DNA from: Microbacterium paludicola | Lineage (GTDB): Bacteria; Actinomycetota; Actinomycetes; Actinomycetales; Microbacteriaceae | NCBI RefSeq assembly: GCF_015235415.1 | Contig: NZ_JADGLL010000002.1 | Span: 124,001-188,000, forward strand | Direction of reading: 5' to 3' | DNA length: 64,000 nucleotides | Shown: positions 1 to 8,552 of the stretch, piece by piece | How positions within the stretch are numbered: the first letter of the stretch is position 1 | Layout: each line of letters begins with the position of its first letter | Notes under the pieces: model-generated | Seen by the model: only the letters and a program-made list of their open reading frames with translations | Databases searched by the model: none | Told to the model about the DNA's origin: nothing | Made by a program: the position numbers and the translations under genes

Positions 1-640
1 CGTGGACACGGTCGAGGACATGTTCCGTCTTCCCGACCTCACGCACGTCGTGATCGTCGCGGGCGACTCCGACTACGTGCCGCTCGCCCAGCGCTGCAAG
101 CGCCTCGGCCGCTACGTGATCGGCCTCGGCGTCGCCGGGTCGACCGCGAAGTCGCTCGCCGCTGCGTGCGACGAGTTCGAGGCGTACGACACGCTCCCGG
201 GCGTGACGCTGCCGAAGAAGCCGAAGGCCGCCGCCGGCAAGGCCGAGACGAAGGAGGCTGCGGCCGCGGAGGCGACCGGATCCGACGCCTCGACCGCGGA
301 GGCGGCGACGACGCAGCGAAGCCGCCGCGCGTCGCGGGCGAAGCAGACGCCGCCTCCCGAGGAGGACACGCTCGTCCCGTTCGACGAGATCCCGCCCGAG
401 GACCTGCACGCCGCCGCCTCGCGCCTGCTCGAGCGGGCGCTGCGCCTCGGCCGCGACAAGGGCGACGACGCCGAATGGCTGCACACCTCCGCGGTCAAGC
501 AGCACATGCGCCGGATGGACCCCTCCTTCAGCGAGAAGACCCTCGGCTTCCGCTCCTTCACCGACTTCGTGAAGTCGCGCGAGCAGCTTGCCGAGGTGCA
601 GGAGAGCGGGCACGAGCGCCTCGTGCGCCTGAAGGACTGA
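1..640 (+). CDS. NYN-domain protein with C-terminal OST-HTH/LOTUS domain (5' partial)
   Basis: The reading frame is open from the window edge, so the true start lies upstream; the first codon visible in frame is at 2. The visible 212 residues begin inside a NYN (PIN-like nuclease, LabA/DUF88 type) fold, with the VVIVAGDSDYVPL strand and its acidic residues, then GRYVIGLGV. A low-complexity Ala/Lys/Glu linker (about residues 70-125) follows. The last ~75 residues (LLERALRLGRDKGD to VRLKD) look like an OST-HTH/LOTUS winged helix. NYN-LOTUS proteins are thought to bind or cut RNA; the substrate is unknown. The gene is separated from the next by 69 bp and is probably not part of the sugar modules. 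Confidence 0.75.
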   Translation, partial: VDTVEDMFRLPDLTHVVIVAGDSDYVPLAQRCKRLGRYVIGLGVAGSTAKSLAAACDEFEAYDTLPGVTLPKKPKAAAGKAETKEAAAAEATGSDASTAEAATTQRSRRASRAKQTPPPEEDTLVPFDEIPPEDLHAAASRLLERALRLGRDKGDDAEWLHTSAVKQHMRRMDPSFSEKTLGFRSFTDFVKSREQLAEVQESGHERLVRLKD

Positions 641-680
641 CCCGCCGCAGGCAGACGCGAGATCGACCGGCTCACCCCGG

Positions 681-692
681 GAAAGCGGTTTC
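681..692. promoter_or_regulatory. LacI-type operator before MFS gene
   Basis: GAAAGCGGTTTC is the exact reverse complement of the 12-bp core GAAACCGCTTTC found at 18100 and 19327. It sits just upstream of the -10 box at 698, inside the promoter spacer, a classic repressor position. Control by the LacI protein encoded at 18220-19227 is an inference from identity of the sites. Confidence 0.55.
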
Positions 693-697
693 TCCGC

Positions 698-703
698 TAG
701 CGT
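698..703 (+). promoter_or_regulatory. -10 box, leaderless start at 710
   Basis: TAGCGT lies exactly 6 nt before the GTG at 710, matching the window-wide leaderless pattern. No Shine-Dalgarno is visible before the GTG, which supports this start. Confidence 0.5.
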
Positions 704-709
704 GACGGT

Positions 710-1993
710 GTGCGCCGGTACTTCCTCGACCTGGGACCGCTGCGCACGTCGCCCGCCTACCTGCGGTTCTGGACGAGTGGCGTCGCCGGCGGCATCGGCG
801 TGCAGCTCACGGCGGTCGCGATCGGCATCCAGGTCTACGAGCTGAGCGGATCCACGGCCGCGGTCGCGCTCGTGGGCGGCCTCGCGCTCGCCCCGATGGT
901 CGTGATGGGCGTGATCGGCGGCGCGATCGTCGACGCGTTCGATCGGCGCCGCGTGCTGATCGTCGCGTCGGCCATCTCCTTCGTCGCGCCGGTCGGGATC
1001 GCCGCCCTCGCGTGGGCCGAGGTGACCCAGCTGTGGCCGTACTACGTGTTCACGACGCTGTCGTCGACGATGGGCGCCCTCGTCGGCGCCGCGCGCTTCG
1101 CGATCCACCCGCGCCTCGTCCCCCGCGAGCAGCTGCCCGCCGTCGCGGCGCTGAGCGGCCTGAGCGCGGGGCTGCAGGCAGCGGTGGGTCCTGCCCTGGC
1201 GGGCATCCTCGTCGCGACGGTCGGCTTCGCGTGGACCTACTCGATCGACGTGCTTCTGTTCCTCATCGGCTTCTGGGGCATCCTGTCGCTTCCCGTGATC
1301 GTTCCCGAGGGCCGGTCCGAGACCGGCCTCACGGCGATCGTCTCGGGCTTCCGGTTCCTGCGCCACGCGGGGAACCTGCGGACGGCCATCTGGCTGCAGC
1401 TTGTGACCTTCGTGTTCGGCCGCAGCTACGCGATCCTCCCCGCGGTTGGCGCCCTCGTGGTGGGCGGCGGCGCCACCGTCGTCGGGCTGCTGACCGCGGC
1501 CGGAGCGGTCGGCGTCATCCTCAGCGGGCTGTTCTCGGGGCGGGCGGGCGGCGTGCGACGGCACGGAGCCGCGGCCACCGCCGGCACCGTCGCGATGGGC
1601 GCGGCGGTCGCGCTGTTCGGCGCGCTGCTGTGGGGATTCGACGCCGCCGACCGCTCGATCTCGGAGGCGCGGCCCGACGTGCTCGCACTTGTCGTGCTGT
1701 GCGCGGCGCTCGTGCTCGTGGGCGCCGCCGACAACGTCGCCGGCATCTTCCGCACGACGATGATGCAGTCGGCCACCCCCGACGCGCTGCGCGGGCGCCT
1801 GCAGGGAATCAACACGCTCGTGCTCACCGCGGGGCCGCGCGCCGGCGACGTGTACGCCGGCCTGCTGGCGGCCGGCGGCATCCTGTGGTTTCCTCCTCTC
1901 CTCGGCGGCCTGCTGATCGCCGCCCTCGCCCTGCTGGCGGCGCGCCTGCGCCCCGGATTCCGTGACTACGACGCGATGGAGCCCGTGCCATGA
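710..1993 (+). CDS. MFS transporter (EntS/MFS_3-like)
   Basis: 427 residues with about 12 hydrophobic segments and the usual MFS A-like motif between TM2 and TM3 (GGAIVDAFDRRRVL, about residues 65-80). The general look, with a DALRGRLQGINTL stretch late in the protein, is that of the EntS/MFS_3 group of exporters; the substrate cannot be read. It starts with GTG under a leaderless-type promoter whose spacer holds a LacI-type operator. Its stop overlaps the next start by 4 bp (ATGA), so it is translationally coupled to the M24-like gene. The operator suggests sugar-dependent control rather than drug export, but that is inference. Confidence 0.85.
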   Translation: MRRYFLDLGPLRTSPAYLRFWTSGVAGGIGVQLTAVAIGIQVYELSGSTAAVALVGGLALAPMVVMGVIGGAIVDAFDRRRVLIVASAISFVAPVGIAALAWAEVTQLWPYYVFTTLSSTMGALVGAARFAIHPRLVPREQLPAVAALSGLSAGLQAAVGPALAGILVATVGFAWTYSIDVLLFLIGFWGILSLPVIVPEGRSETGLTAIVSGFRFLRHAGNLRTAIWLQLVTFVFGRSYAILPAVGALVVGGGATVVGLLTAAGAVGVILSGLFSGRAGGVRRHGAAATAGTVAMGAAVALFGALLWGFDAADRSISEARPDVLALVVLCAALVLVGAADNVAGIFRTTMMQSATPDALRGRLQGINTLVLTAGPRAGDVYAGLLAAGGILWFPPLLGGLLIAALALLAARLRPGFRDYDAMEPVP

Positions 1994-3036
1994 CCCCACA
2001 CCCTCCCGGACCGACCGCCGACCGTCCGCTCAAGCTCGAGCGGATCGCCCGACTGTTGGATGAGCGCGGCGCCGACCGCATCCTGCTCACCCAGCCCGAG
2101 AACCTCGCGTGGCTCCTGGATGGGGCGCGCACGAGCGTGCCGCTCGGCGGGCCGCCGGTCTTCTCCGCGACCGTTCACCGCGACGGCGAGGTCGTGGTGA
2201 CGGCGCCCGCGAACGAGGCGGACCGTCTTGCTGCCGAGGAGGTCTCCGGGGCGGCGATCCGGGTCGTCGACTGGTTCGCCGACCTCACGACGCCGGGCGT
2301 CCTGCGCGACACCGACGTGGTCGAGGAGCTGCGCGCGGCCCGGGCCTCGCTGCTGCCGATCGAGCGGGAGCGGTACGCCGCGCTCGGCCGCGACGCGGCA
2401 GGGGCGATGACCGCCGTGCTGCGCGAGGCTCGTCCCGAGACGACCGAGCGGCAGCTCGCCGCCGCCCTCGCCGCCGCCGTCATCGCGGCCGGTGCCGAGC
2501 CCGCGGTCCTGCTCGTCGCCGGTGCCGAGCGGGGCGGCGTGCAGCATCCGCTCCCGACCGACGCGCCCCTGGGCGGCCGGGCGATGGCCGTGCTGACCGC
2601 GCGCCGGCACGGTCTGAACGCCAGCCTCAGCCGCTGGGTGTCGTTCCGCGATCCCGAGCCGGATGCGCAGCGCGCGATCCGCGAGGTCGAGGCGGATGTG
2701 TTCGCCGCCACGCGTCCTGGACGCCCCCTGCAGGATGTGCTCGCCGACATCCGCGCGGCGTACGCGCGTCACGGGTTCGGCGAGGACGGCTGGCTGCGCC
2801 ACCACCAGGGCGGGCCAGCCGGCTACCTGGGCCGCGACCCGAAGGTCGCCCCCGGCGCGGCGGGTGCCGTGCACGCGGGGCAGGCGTTCGCCTGGAACCC
2901 GTGGGCGCCCGGCGCGAAGGTCGAGGACACGGTTGTCGCCGACGACGGCGGCATCGAGGTGCTCACGGTCGATCCCGGCTGGCCGACGACCGACGTGCGC
3001 GGGCTCGCCCGTCCCGTCGACCTCGACCTCTCCTGA
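1990..3036 (+). CDS. M24 (pita-bread) family protein, probably without metal site
   Basis: 348 residues laid out like an Xaa-Pro aminopeptidase: an N-terminal creatinase-like domain (about 1-115) and a C-terminal pita-bread domain. Of the five metal ligands of active M24 enzymes (Asp, Asp, His, Glu, Glu), the two Asp are absent (segment LTARRHGLNASLSRW, about 202-216) and the first Glu is Asn303 in AWNPW where EPG is expected. The His region (HHQGG, 271-275) and last Glu (VEDTV, 312) remain. A normal metallopeptidase role is therefore doubtful. It overlaps the MFS gene by 4 bp and precedes the GH43-like gene by 12 bp, so it is part of a three-gene operon. Confidence 0.75.
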   Translation: MTPHPPGPTADRPLKLERIARLLDERGADRILLTQPENLAWLLDGARTSVPLGGPPVFSATVHRDGEVVVTAPANEADRLAAEEVSGAAIRVVDWFADLTTPGVLRDTDVVEELRAARASLLPIERERYAALGRDAAGAMTAVLREARPETTERQLAAALAAAVIAAGAEPAVLLVAGAERGGVQHPLPTDAPLGGRAMAVLTARRHGLNASLSRWVSFRDPEPDAQRAIREVEADVFAATRPGRPLQDVLADIRAAYARHGFGEDGWLRHHQGGPAGYLGRDPKVAPGAAGAVHAGQAFAWNPWAPGAKVEDTVVADDGGIEVLTVDPGWPTTDVRGLARPVDLDLS

Positions 3037-3048
3037 CGGGAGATCCGC

Positions 3049-3924
3049 ATGCGACTCGACGACATCCAGATCCGCGATCCTTTCGTCCTCTTCGACGGCG
3101 ACACCGGTCGCTACCACCTGTTCGGCAGCACCGATGAGAACATCTGGTCGGGCCCCGCCACCGGCTTCGACACGTACTGGAGCGATGACCTCGACGAGTG
3201 GCACGGCCCGACGGCGGCGTTCCGGCCGACGCCGGACTTCTGGTCGCACACGCAGTACTGGGCGCCCGAGGTGCACCGCTATGGCGACGCGTTCTACATG
3301 TTCGCGACCTTCACGGCGGAGGGCCAGCGTCGCGGCACGCAGGTGCTGCGGGCGGATCGCCCCGAGGGACCGTACGCGCCATGGTCGGACGGCCCCCTGA
3401 CGCCGCGCGAGTGGGAGTGCCTCGACGGCACGCTTCACGTGGAGGACGGCACGCCCTACCTGGTGTTCTGCCACGAGTGGAAGGACGTCGGCGACGGCGA
3501 GGTGCAGGCGATCCGGCTGACGGACGATCTGCGGGGCACGGTCGGCGATCCGGTGCTGCTGTTCCGCGCGTCGGAGGCGCCGTGGGCGCGGTCGATCGAG
3601 CGTCCGGAGTTCCCGCGGGTGTTCGTCACCGACGGCCCCTCGATGCACCGGGCCGCCGACGGGCGTCTGCTGATGCTGTGGTCGAGCTTCGGCGATCAGG
3701 GGTATGCGATGGGCGTGGCGACCTCGCGGTCAGGGTCGATCGCGGGGCCGTGGACGCAGGCGGAGCAGCCGATCTGGGCGGCCGACGGCGGCCACGGGAT
3801 GATCTTCGCCGACGCCGCGGGCGGGCTCTACCTCACGCTTCACACACCGAACCGGACGCCGGATGAGCGCGCGCGGTTCTTCCCCCTGGAGGAGACGGAC
3901 GAGGGCCTGCGGCTGAAGGACTGA
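3049..3924 (+). CDS. GH43-like glycoside hydrolase, cytoplasmic
   Basis: 291 residues, one five-bladed beta-propeller domain, no signal peptide. GH43 landmarks: the base Asp10 (IRDPF), a middle Asp126 (ECLDGTLH) and a late His249 (DGGHGM). The position where GH43 normally has the general-acid Glu (EGP) reads VTDGP, with Asp195. WAPEV and MLWSSF are further GH43-like blocks. Likely substrate is an arabinose-, xylose- or galactose-containing oligosaccharide; the subfamily cannot be set here. Shine-Dalgarno GGGAG lies about 6 nt before the ATG. It is last in the operon with the MFS and M24-like genes. Confidence 0.75.
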   Translation: MRLDDIQIRDPFVLFDGDTGRYHLFGSTDENIWSGPATGFDTYWSDDLDEWHGPTAAFRPTPDFWSHTQYWAPEVHRYGDAFYMFATFTAEGQRRGTQVLRADRPEGPYAPWSDGPLTPREWECLDGTLHVEDGTPYLVFCHEWKDVGDGEVQAIRLTDDLRGTVGDPVLLFRASEAPWARSIERPEFPRVFVTDGPSMHRAADGRLLMLWSSFGDQGYAMGVATSRSGSIAGPWTQAEQPIWAADGGHGMIFADAAGGLYLTLHTPNRTPDERARFFPLEETDEGLRLKD

Positions 3925-3934
3925 GCGGCCGCGG

Positions 3935-4024
3935 CGAGAACACACCGCCCGTCGCGCGTCCACATGCGCCCCGCGAGAACACACCCCGCAGGACGGGACC
4001 TCGCGGCGAGGGTGTGTTCTCGCG
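3935..4024. repeat. Direct and inverted repeat between convergent genes
   Basis: CGCGAGAACACACC (3972-3985) is perfectly inverted at 4011-4024, with a 25-nt loop. A second direct copy, CGAGAACACACC, lies at 3935-3946, so either left copy could pair with the right arm. It lies between the converging GH43 and rhaB genes and is probably a bidirectional terminator; there is no T-tract. Confidence 0.55.
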
Positions 4025-4029
4025 GCCGC

Positions 4030-5463
4030 TCAGGCCCGCACGCGAGAGGCGGCCGGCACGTACCGCAGGGGCTCGAACGCCCCGGCGACCACGGCGCGCA
4101 GCGCCTCGAGGTCGCCCGAGACGAAGCCGGCCGTCCGCGCCTGCACCAGCAGGTTGCCGATCGCGGTCGCCTCGACGGGACCGGCGAGCACCGGCAGACC
4201 GGCGCGGTCGGCGAGACGCTGGCACAGCAGCGTGTTGAGCGCGCCGCCGCCGACCACGTGGATCGTCTCGACCGGCACGCCCGACAGCTCCGATGCCTTC
4301 CGCACAGCCTTCGCGAACGCCTCGGCGAGGCTCTCGACGATGAGGCGGGCGAACGCGGGGCGCGACGGCGGCACCGCGAGGCCCCGCTCGCTCAGCCACG
4401 CGGCGATCCGCGCCGGCATGTCGCCCGGGGCGAGGAACACCGCGTCGTTCGCGTCGAACACCGCGTCCGGCGCCGGCGCGTGCGCGGCCTGCTTCAGCAG
4501 ATCCGGAAGGTCGATGTCGCGCCCCGACTCGTCCTCCCATGCCCGCACGCTCTCGCTCAGCAGCCACAGCCCCATGACGTTGTGGAGGAAGCGCACCCGC
4601 CCGTCGACGCCGCCCTCGTTGGTGAAGTTCGCCTCGCGCGCGGCGTCGGTGAGCACGGGGTGCTCGGTCTCGACGCCGACCAGGCCCCAGGTGCCGCACG
4701 AGATGTAGGCCGCGCGGTCGGCCCGCATCGGCACGGCGACGACGGCCGACGCCGTGTCGTGCGAGCCGACCGCGACGACCGGCGCCTGGCCGCCGAGTTC
4801 GGCGGCGACGTGCGGCAGCAGGACGCCGAGTTCCGTCCCCGGATCCACGAGGGACGGCAGGATGCCGGCGGGCACGCCGATGCGCTCCGCCAGCGCCAGA
4901 TCCCATTCCCGGGTGCGCACATCGAGCAGGCCGGTGGTGGACGCGTTGGTGCGCTCCGCGACGCGGGCGCCCGTGAGCATCCAACCGATCAGGTCGGGCA
5001 CCAGCAGCAGGCCGTCGGCGAGGCCCAGCAGCTCTCCCTCGGCGGCGAGCTGATACAGGGTGTTGAACGGCAGGAACTGCAGGCCGTTGCGCCGGTAGAG
5101 CTCCTCGAACGGCGCGACGGCGTGAACGGCCTCGACGCCCGACGCGGTGCGCTCGTCCCGGTAGTGGAACGGCACGCCCAGCATCCGGTCGCCGCGCATG
5201 AGCGCGTAGTCGACCGCCCACGAGTCGACGCCGATCGACGCGATGGCCGGCTCGCTGCGGAACGCCCGCGACAGGCCGTCCAGCGCACCCCGGTGGAGGC
5301 CGATCAGGTCCCAGTGAAGCCCGGAGGGCGTGCGCACGGGCGTGTTCGGGAACCGCCCGACGGTCTCCATCGAGATGGCGCCGCCCTGGAAGCGCCCCAG
5401 GATGACCCGCCCGCTCGTGGCCCCGAGGTCGACCGCCGCGACCGCCCCGCCGCTGGCGCTCAC
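4030..5463 (-). CDS. rhaB: Rhamnulokinase
   Basis: 477-residue FGGY-family sugar kinase. The N-terminal AVDLGATSGRVILG phosphate-binding block, HWDLIGLH, and the C-terminal VVGGGALNTLLCQ adenosine block are typical of L-rhamnulokinase, which phosphorylates L-rhamnulose at O1 in the cytoplasm. Normal family length. GTG start at 5463; an extension upstream into the palindromic repeat would be non-family sequence. It is last in the leftward operon rhaM-rhaI-MFS-esterase-rhaEW-rhaB, separated from the aldolase fusion by 115 bp holding a palindromic repeat that could reduce its expression. Confidence 0.92.
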   Translation of the reverse strand: MSASGGAVAAVDLGATSGRVILGRFQGGAISMETVGRFPNTPVRTPSGLHWDLIGLHRGALDGLSRAFRSEPAIASIGVDSWAVDYALMRGDRMLGVPFHYRDERTASGVEAVHAVAPFEELYRRNGLQFLPFNTLYQLAAEGELLGLADGLLLVPDLIGWMLTGARVAERTNASTTGLLDVRTREWDLALAERIGVPAGILPSLVDPGTELGVLLPHVAAELGGQAPVVAVGSHDTASAVVAVPMRADRAAYISCGTWGLVGVETEHPVLTDAAREANFTNEGGVDGRVRFLHNVMGLWLLSESVRAWEDESGRDIDLPDLLKQAAHAPAPDAVFDANDAVFLAPGDMPARIAAWLSERGLAVPPSRPAFARLIVESLAEAFAKAVRKASELSGVPVETIHVVGGGALNTLLCQRLADRAGLPVLAGPVEATAIGNLLVQARTAGFVSGDLEALRAVVAGAFEPLRYVPAASRVRA

Positions 5464-5487
5464 GAGAGGCCGCCGGGAGTCCGGGCC

Positions 5488-5566
5488 GTTTCGACTCGCT
5501 GCGCTCGCTCAACGAGCGAAGTTTCCTCCTGCTGGTTGAGCGAGGAGCGCAGCGACGAGTCGAAAC
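5488..5566. repeat. Dispersed palindromic repeat, copy A
   Basis: GTTTCGACTCGCT (5488-5500) followed by GCGCTCGCTCAAC is inverted as GTTGAGCGAGGAGCGC... CGAGTCGAAAC (5535-5566). The same GAGTCGAAAC/GTTTCGACTC core recurs at 13836-13921. It lies between two genes of one operon, so it may act as an intercistronic stem-loop. Confidence 0.7.
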
Positions 5567-5578
5567 CGTGCAACTTTC

Positions 5579-7627
5579 TCATCGCAGGAACGCCTGCGCG
5601 ACGCCCGAGTCGACCGGGATGTGCAGGCCCGTGGTGCGGCTGAGCTCGGGCCCGGTGAGCACGTACACAGCGTCGGCGACGTTCTCGGGCACGACCTCGC
5701 GCTTGAGGATCGTGCGGTTCGCGTAGAACTGGCCGAGCTCCTCCTCGGGGATGCCGTACGTCTTCGCGCGGTTGGCGCCCCACCCGGAGGCGAAGATGCC
5801 GGATCCGCGCACGACGCCGTCGGGGTTGATGCCGTTCACGCGCACGCCGTGCTCGCCGAGCTCGACCGCGAGCAGGCGCACCTGGTGGGCCTGGTCGGCC
5901 TTGGTGGCCGAGTACGCGATGTTGTTCGGGCCCGCGAAGACGGAGTTCTTGGACGAGATGTAGACGATGTCGCCGCCCATCCCCTGCTCGATCAGGGGCT
6001 TCGCGGCCGCCTTCGAGACGAGGAAGGATCCCTTCGCCATCACGTCGTGCTGCAGGTCCCAGTCCTTCTCGGTGGTCTCGAGCAGCGGCTTCGAGAGCGA
6101 CAGGCCCGCGTTGTTGACGACGAGGTCGATGCCGCCGAAGGCGAGCAGGGTCGCGTCGATCGCCGCCTTCACTCCCTCGGCGTCGGCGACGTTCGCGGCG
6201 ACGCCGATCGCGACGTCCGTGCCACCGAGCTCGGCCGCCGCCGCCTGCGCCTTCTCGAGGTCGAGGTCGGCCACGACGACGCACGCGCCCTCGGCGGCGA
6301 GGCGCGTCGCGATCGCCTTGCCGATCCCGGATGCCGCGCCGGTCACGAACGCGATGCGGCCCTGGTGCGTCTTCGGCTTCGGCATCCGCTGGAGCTTCGC
6401 CTCCTCGAGCGCCCAGTACTCGATCCGGAACTTCTCGGCGTCCGAGATGGGCGCGTAGGTCGACAGCGCCTCGGCGCCGCGCATCACGTTGATGGCGTTG
6501 ATGTAGAACTCGCCCGCCACGCGCGCGGTCTGCTTGTTCGCGCCGTAGCTGAACATGCCCACGCCCGGCACCAGCACGATGAGCGGGTCGGCGCCGCGCA
6601 TGGCGGGGCTGTCCTCGGTCGCGTGCGCCTCGTAGTACGCGGTGTAGTCGGCGCGGTACTGCTCGTGCAGCTCCTTCAGGCGCGCGATCTGGTCGTCCAC
6701 CGACGCGGTCGCCGGCAGGTCGAGGATCATCGGCTTGACCTTGGTGCGCAGGAAGTGGTCGGGGCAGCTGGTGCCGAGCGCCGCGAGCTCGGGCGCGCGC
6801 TCCGAGGCGAGGAAGTCGAGCACGACGTCGGCGTCGGTGAAGTGACCGACCATCGGCTTGTCGTGGCTCGCGATGCCGCGGATGGTCGCCGCGAGCGCGG
6901 CGGCCTTGGCGCGGCGCTCATCCTGCGGCAGGGCCTCGAAGCCCGCGCGCACGCCGCCGAACGGGTCGGCCTTGCCGTGCTCGGCGATGTACTTCTCGGC
7001 CGTCTCGATGATCCAGAGCGAGTTGCGCTCCGACTCCTCGCTCGTGTCGCCCCAGGCGGTGATGCCGTGGCCGCCGAGGATCGTGCCGATCGCCTGGGGG
7101 TTCGCCTTCTTGATCTCGGCGATGTCCAGGCCCAGCTGGAAGCCGGGGCGACGCCACGGCACCCACACGACCTTGTCGCCGAAGATCCGCGTCGTGAGCT
7201 CCTCGCCGTCGGCGGCCGTCGCGATGGCGATGCCGCTGTCGGGGTGAAGGTGGTCCACGTGGGCCGCGTCGACGAGGCCGTGCATCGCCGTGTCGATCGA
7301 GGGGGCGGCACCGCCCTTGCCGTGAAGGCAGTAGTCGAACGCGGCGACCATCTCGTCCTCGCGCTCGATGCCGGGGTACACGTTCACGAGCGCGCGCATC
7401 CGGTCGAGGCGCAGGGTCGCGAGGCCCTGCTCGGTCAGCGTGCCGAGGTCGCCGCCCGAGCCCTTGACCCACAGCAGCTCGACGGGCTCGCCAGTGACCG
7501 GGTCAACGGCCGTTCCCTTCGCCGAGGTGTTGCCGCCGGCGTAGTTGGTGTTCTTCGGGTCGGCCCCGAGCCGGTTGGACCGGGCGATCAGGTCGGCGAC
7601 GGCCGGGGTCTGCTGCTGGTTCGTCAT
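5579..7627 (-). CDS. rhaEW: Bifunctional rhamnulose-1-phosphate aldolase / short-chain dehydrogenase
   Basis: 682-residue fusion. Residues ~1-400 are a class II aldolase-type domain (GGNTSAKG, VDHLHPDSG with metal-binding His). Residues ~420-682 are a Rossmann SDR domain with VTGAASGIGKA, catalytic Ser in ISSKNS and YSATKA. The known family cleaves L-rhamnulose 1-phosphate to dihydroxyacetone phosphate and L-lactaldehyde, then acts on lactaldehyde. It lies between the esterase (63 bp) and rhaB in the rhamnose operon, which fixes the pathway. ATG start; length matches the family. Confidence 0.92.
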   Translation of the reverse strand: MTNQQQTPAVADLIARSNRLGADPKNTNYAGGNTSAKGTAVDPVTGEPVELLWVKGSGGDLGTLTEQGLATLRLDRMRALVNVYPGIEREDEMVAAFDYCLHGKGGAAPSIDTAMHGLVDAAHVDHLHPDSGIAIATAADGEELTTRIFGDKVVWVPWRRPGFQLGLDIAEIKKANPQAIGTILGGHGITAWGDTSEESERNSLWIIETAEKYIAEHGKADPFGGVRAGFEALPQDERRAKAAALAATIRGIASHDKPMVGHFTDADVVLDFLASERAPELAALGTSCPDHFLRTKVKPMILDLPATASVDDQIARLKELHEQYRADYTAYYEAHATEDSPAMRGADPLIVLVPGVGMFSYGANKQTARVAGEFYINAINVMRGAEALSTYAPISDAEKFRIEYWALEEAKLQRMPKPKTHQGRIAFVTGAASGIGKAIATRLAAEGACVVVADLDLEKAQAAAAELGGTDVAIGVAANVADAEGVKAAIDATLLAFGGIDLVVNNAGLSLSKPLLETTEKDWDLQHDVMAKGSFLVSKAAAKPLIEQGMGGDIVYISSKNSVFAGPNNIAYSATKADQAHQVRLLAVELGEHGVRVNGINPDGVVRGSGIFASGWGANRAKTYGIPEEELGQFYANRTILKREVVPENVADAVYVLTGPELSRTTGLHIPVDSGVAQAFLR

Positions 7628-7690
7628 TGTGTCTCTCTCGAGGATCGGCGAGTTCTTCGGGTGGGTCGGTCGTCCGGACGGATCCGGATC

Positions 7691-8533
7691 TCAGGGGCGG
7701 AGGATGCGCGCGGCGAATGCGTCGATGGTCGACGCCGCCCCGGGCTTCTCGGGGTCGTTGAGGTGGCCGTGGGTGGTGCCCGGCTCGACGGCGTACTCGA
7801 CGTCGACGCCCGCGGCACGCAGGTCGTCGACGAAGGCCTCGGCCGACACACGCAGTTCGTCGACGTCCGAGGTGACCACGATCGCCGGCGGGAAGCCGGT
7901 GAGTCGCTCGGGTCCGGCGAGGCCGGGGATCGCCGTGACCGGCGCACCCTCGGTCGTGCCGTCGAGGTAGTTCTCGTACATCCACGAGACCACCGCGGGC
8001 CCGAACTGCTCGGTCAGCCCCGCCGCGGCGAGGCGCTCGGTGAGCTCGGGAGGCGTCGGCGGCTGCGGCGCATGCAGGGTCGGGTACGCGAGCACCGCGA
8101 GCGCGGGCAGCGGGTCGCCCTCCTGCATCAGGTGAAGGATGGCGCCCGTCGCCAGGTTGCCGCCCGCGCTGGCGCCGCCGAGGGCGACGCGGTCGGGGGC
8201 GATTCCCCATCCGGTCGCCTGCTCGCGCGTCCAGGCGAAGGCGGCCGCCAGCTGCTCCAGCGCGACCGGGTGGTGGACGCCGTCGCGTGCCTCGGCGCCC
8301 GATGCGGCATCCGCTGGCGCCGGGGCGAGCGGGTAGTCGACCGACACGACCGAGACACCCCGCGCGGCCAGGCCGCGCGCGACGTGGTCGGCCTCGGGCA
8401 TGTCGAGGTCGCCGTACGCGAACCCGCCGCCGTGCGCCCAGACCAGCGCCGCGTGGGCCGCGGCGGCCGGATAGACCCGGACCCGCAGGGGCCCGTGCGG
8501 GCCGTCGACGATGTGCTCGGTCGTGTCGGTCAT
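7691..8533 (-). CDS. Alpha/beta hydrolase (HSL/acetyl-esterase type)
   Basis: 280 residues with the hormone-sensitive-lipase landmarks: oxyanion motif HGGG (34-37), nucleophile Ser122 in GGASAGG, and a late Asp/His pair (His in TTHGHLND near 266). No signal peptide, so cytoplasmic. Such enzymes remove short acyl esters. Inside a rhamnose operon, deacetylation of acetylated rhamnose or rhamnosides is a reasonable guess, but no substrate can be read. Shine-Dalgarno GGGAGAG lies before the ATG; it begins 20 bp after the MFS gene. Confidence 0.85.
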   Translation of the reverse strand: MTDTTEHIVDGPHGPLRVRVYPAAAAHAALVWAHGGGFAYGDLDMPEADHVARGLAARGVSVVSVDYPLAPAPADAASGAEARDGVHHPVALEQLAAAFAWTREQATGWGIAPDRVALGGASAGGNLATGAILHLMQEGDPLPALAVLAYPTLHAPQPPTPPELTERLAAAGLTEQFGPAVVSWMYENYLDGTTEGAPVTAIPGLAGPERLTGFPPAIVVTSDVDELRVSAEAFVDDLRAAGVDVEYAVEPGTTHGHLNDPEKPGAASTIDAFAARILRP

Positions 8534-8552
8534 GATCGCTCTCCCTCGCCGC

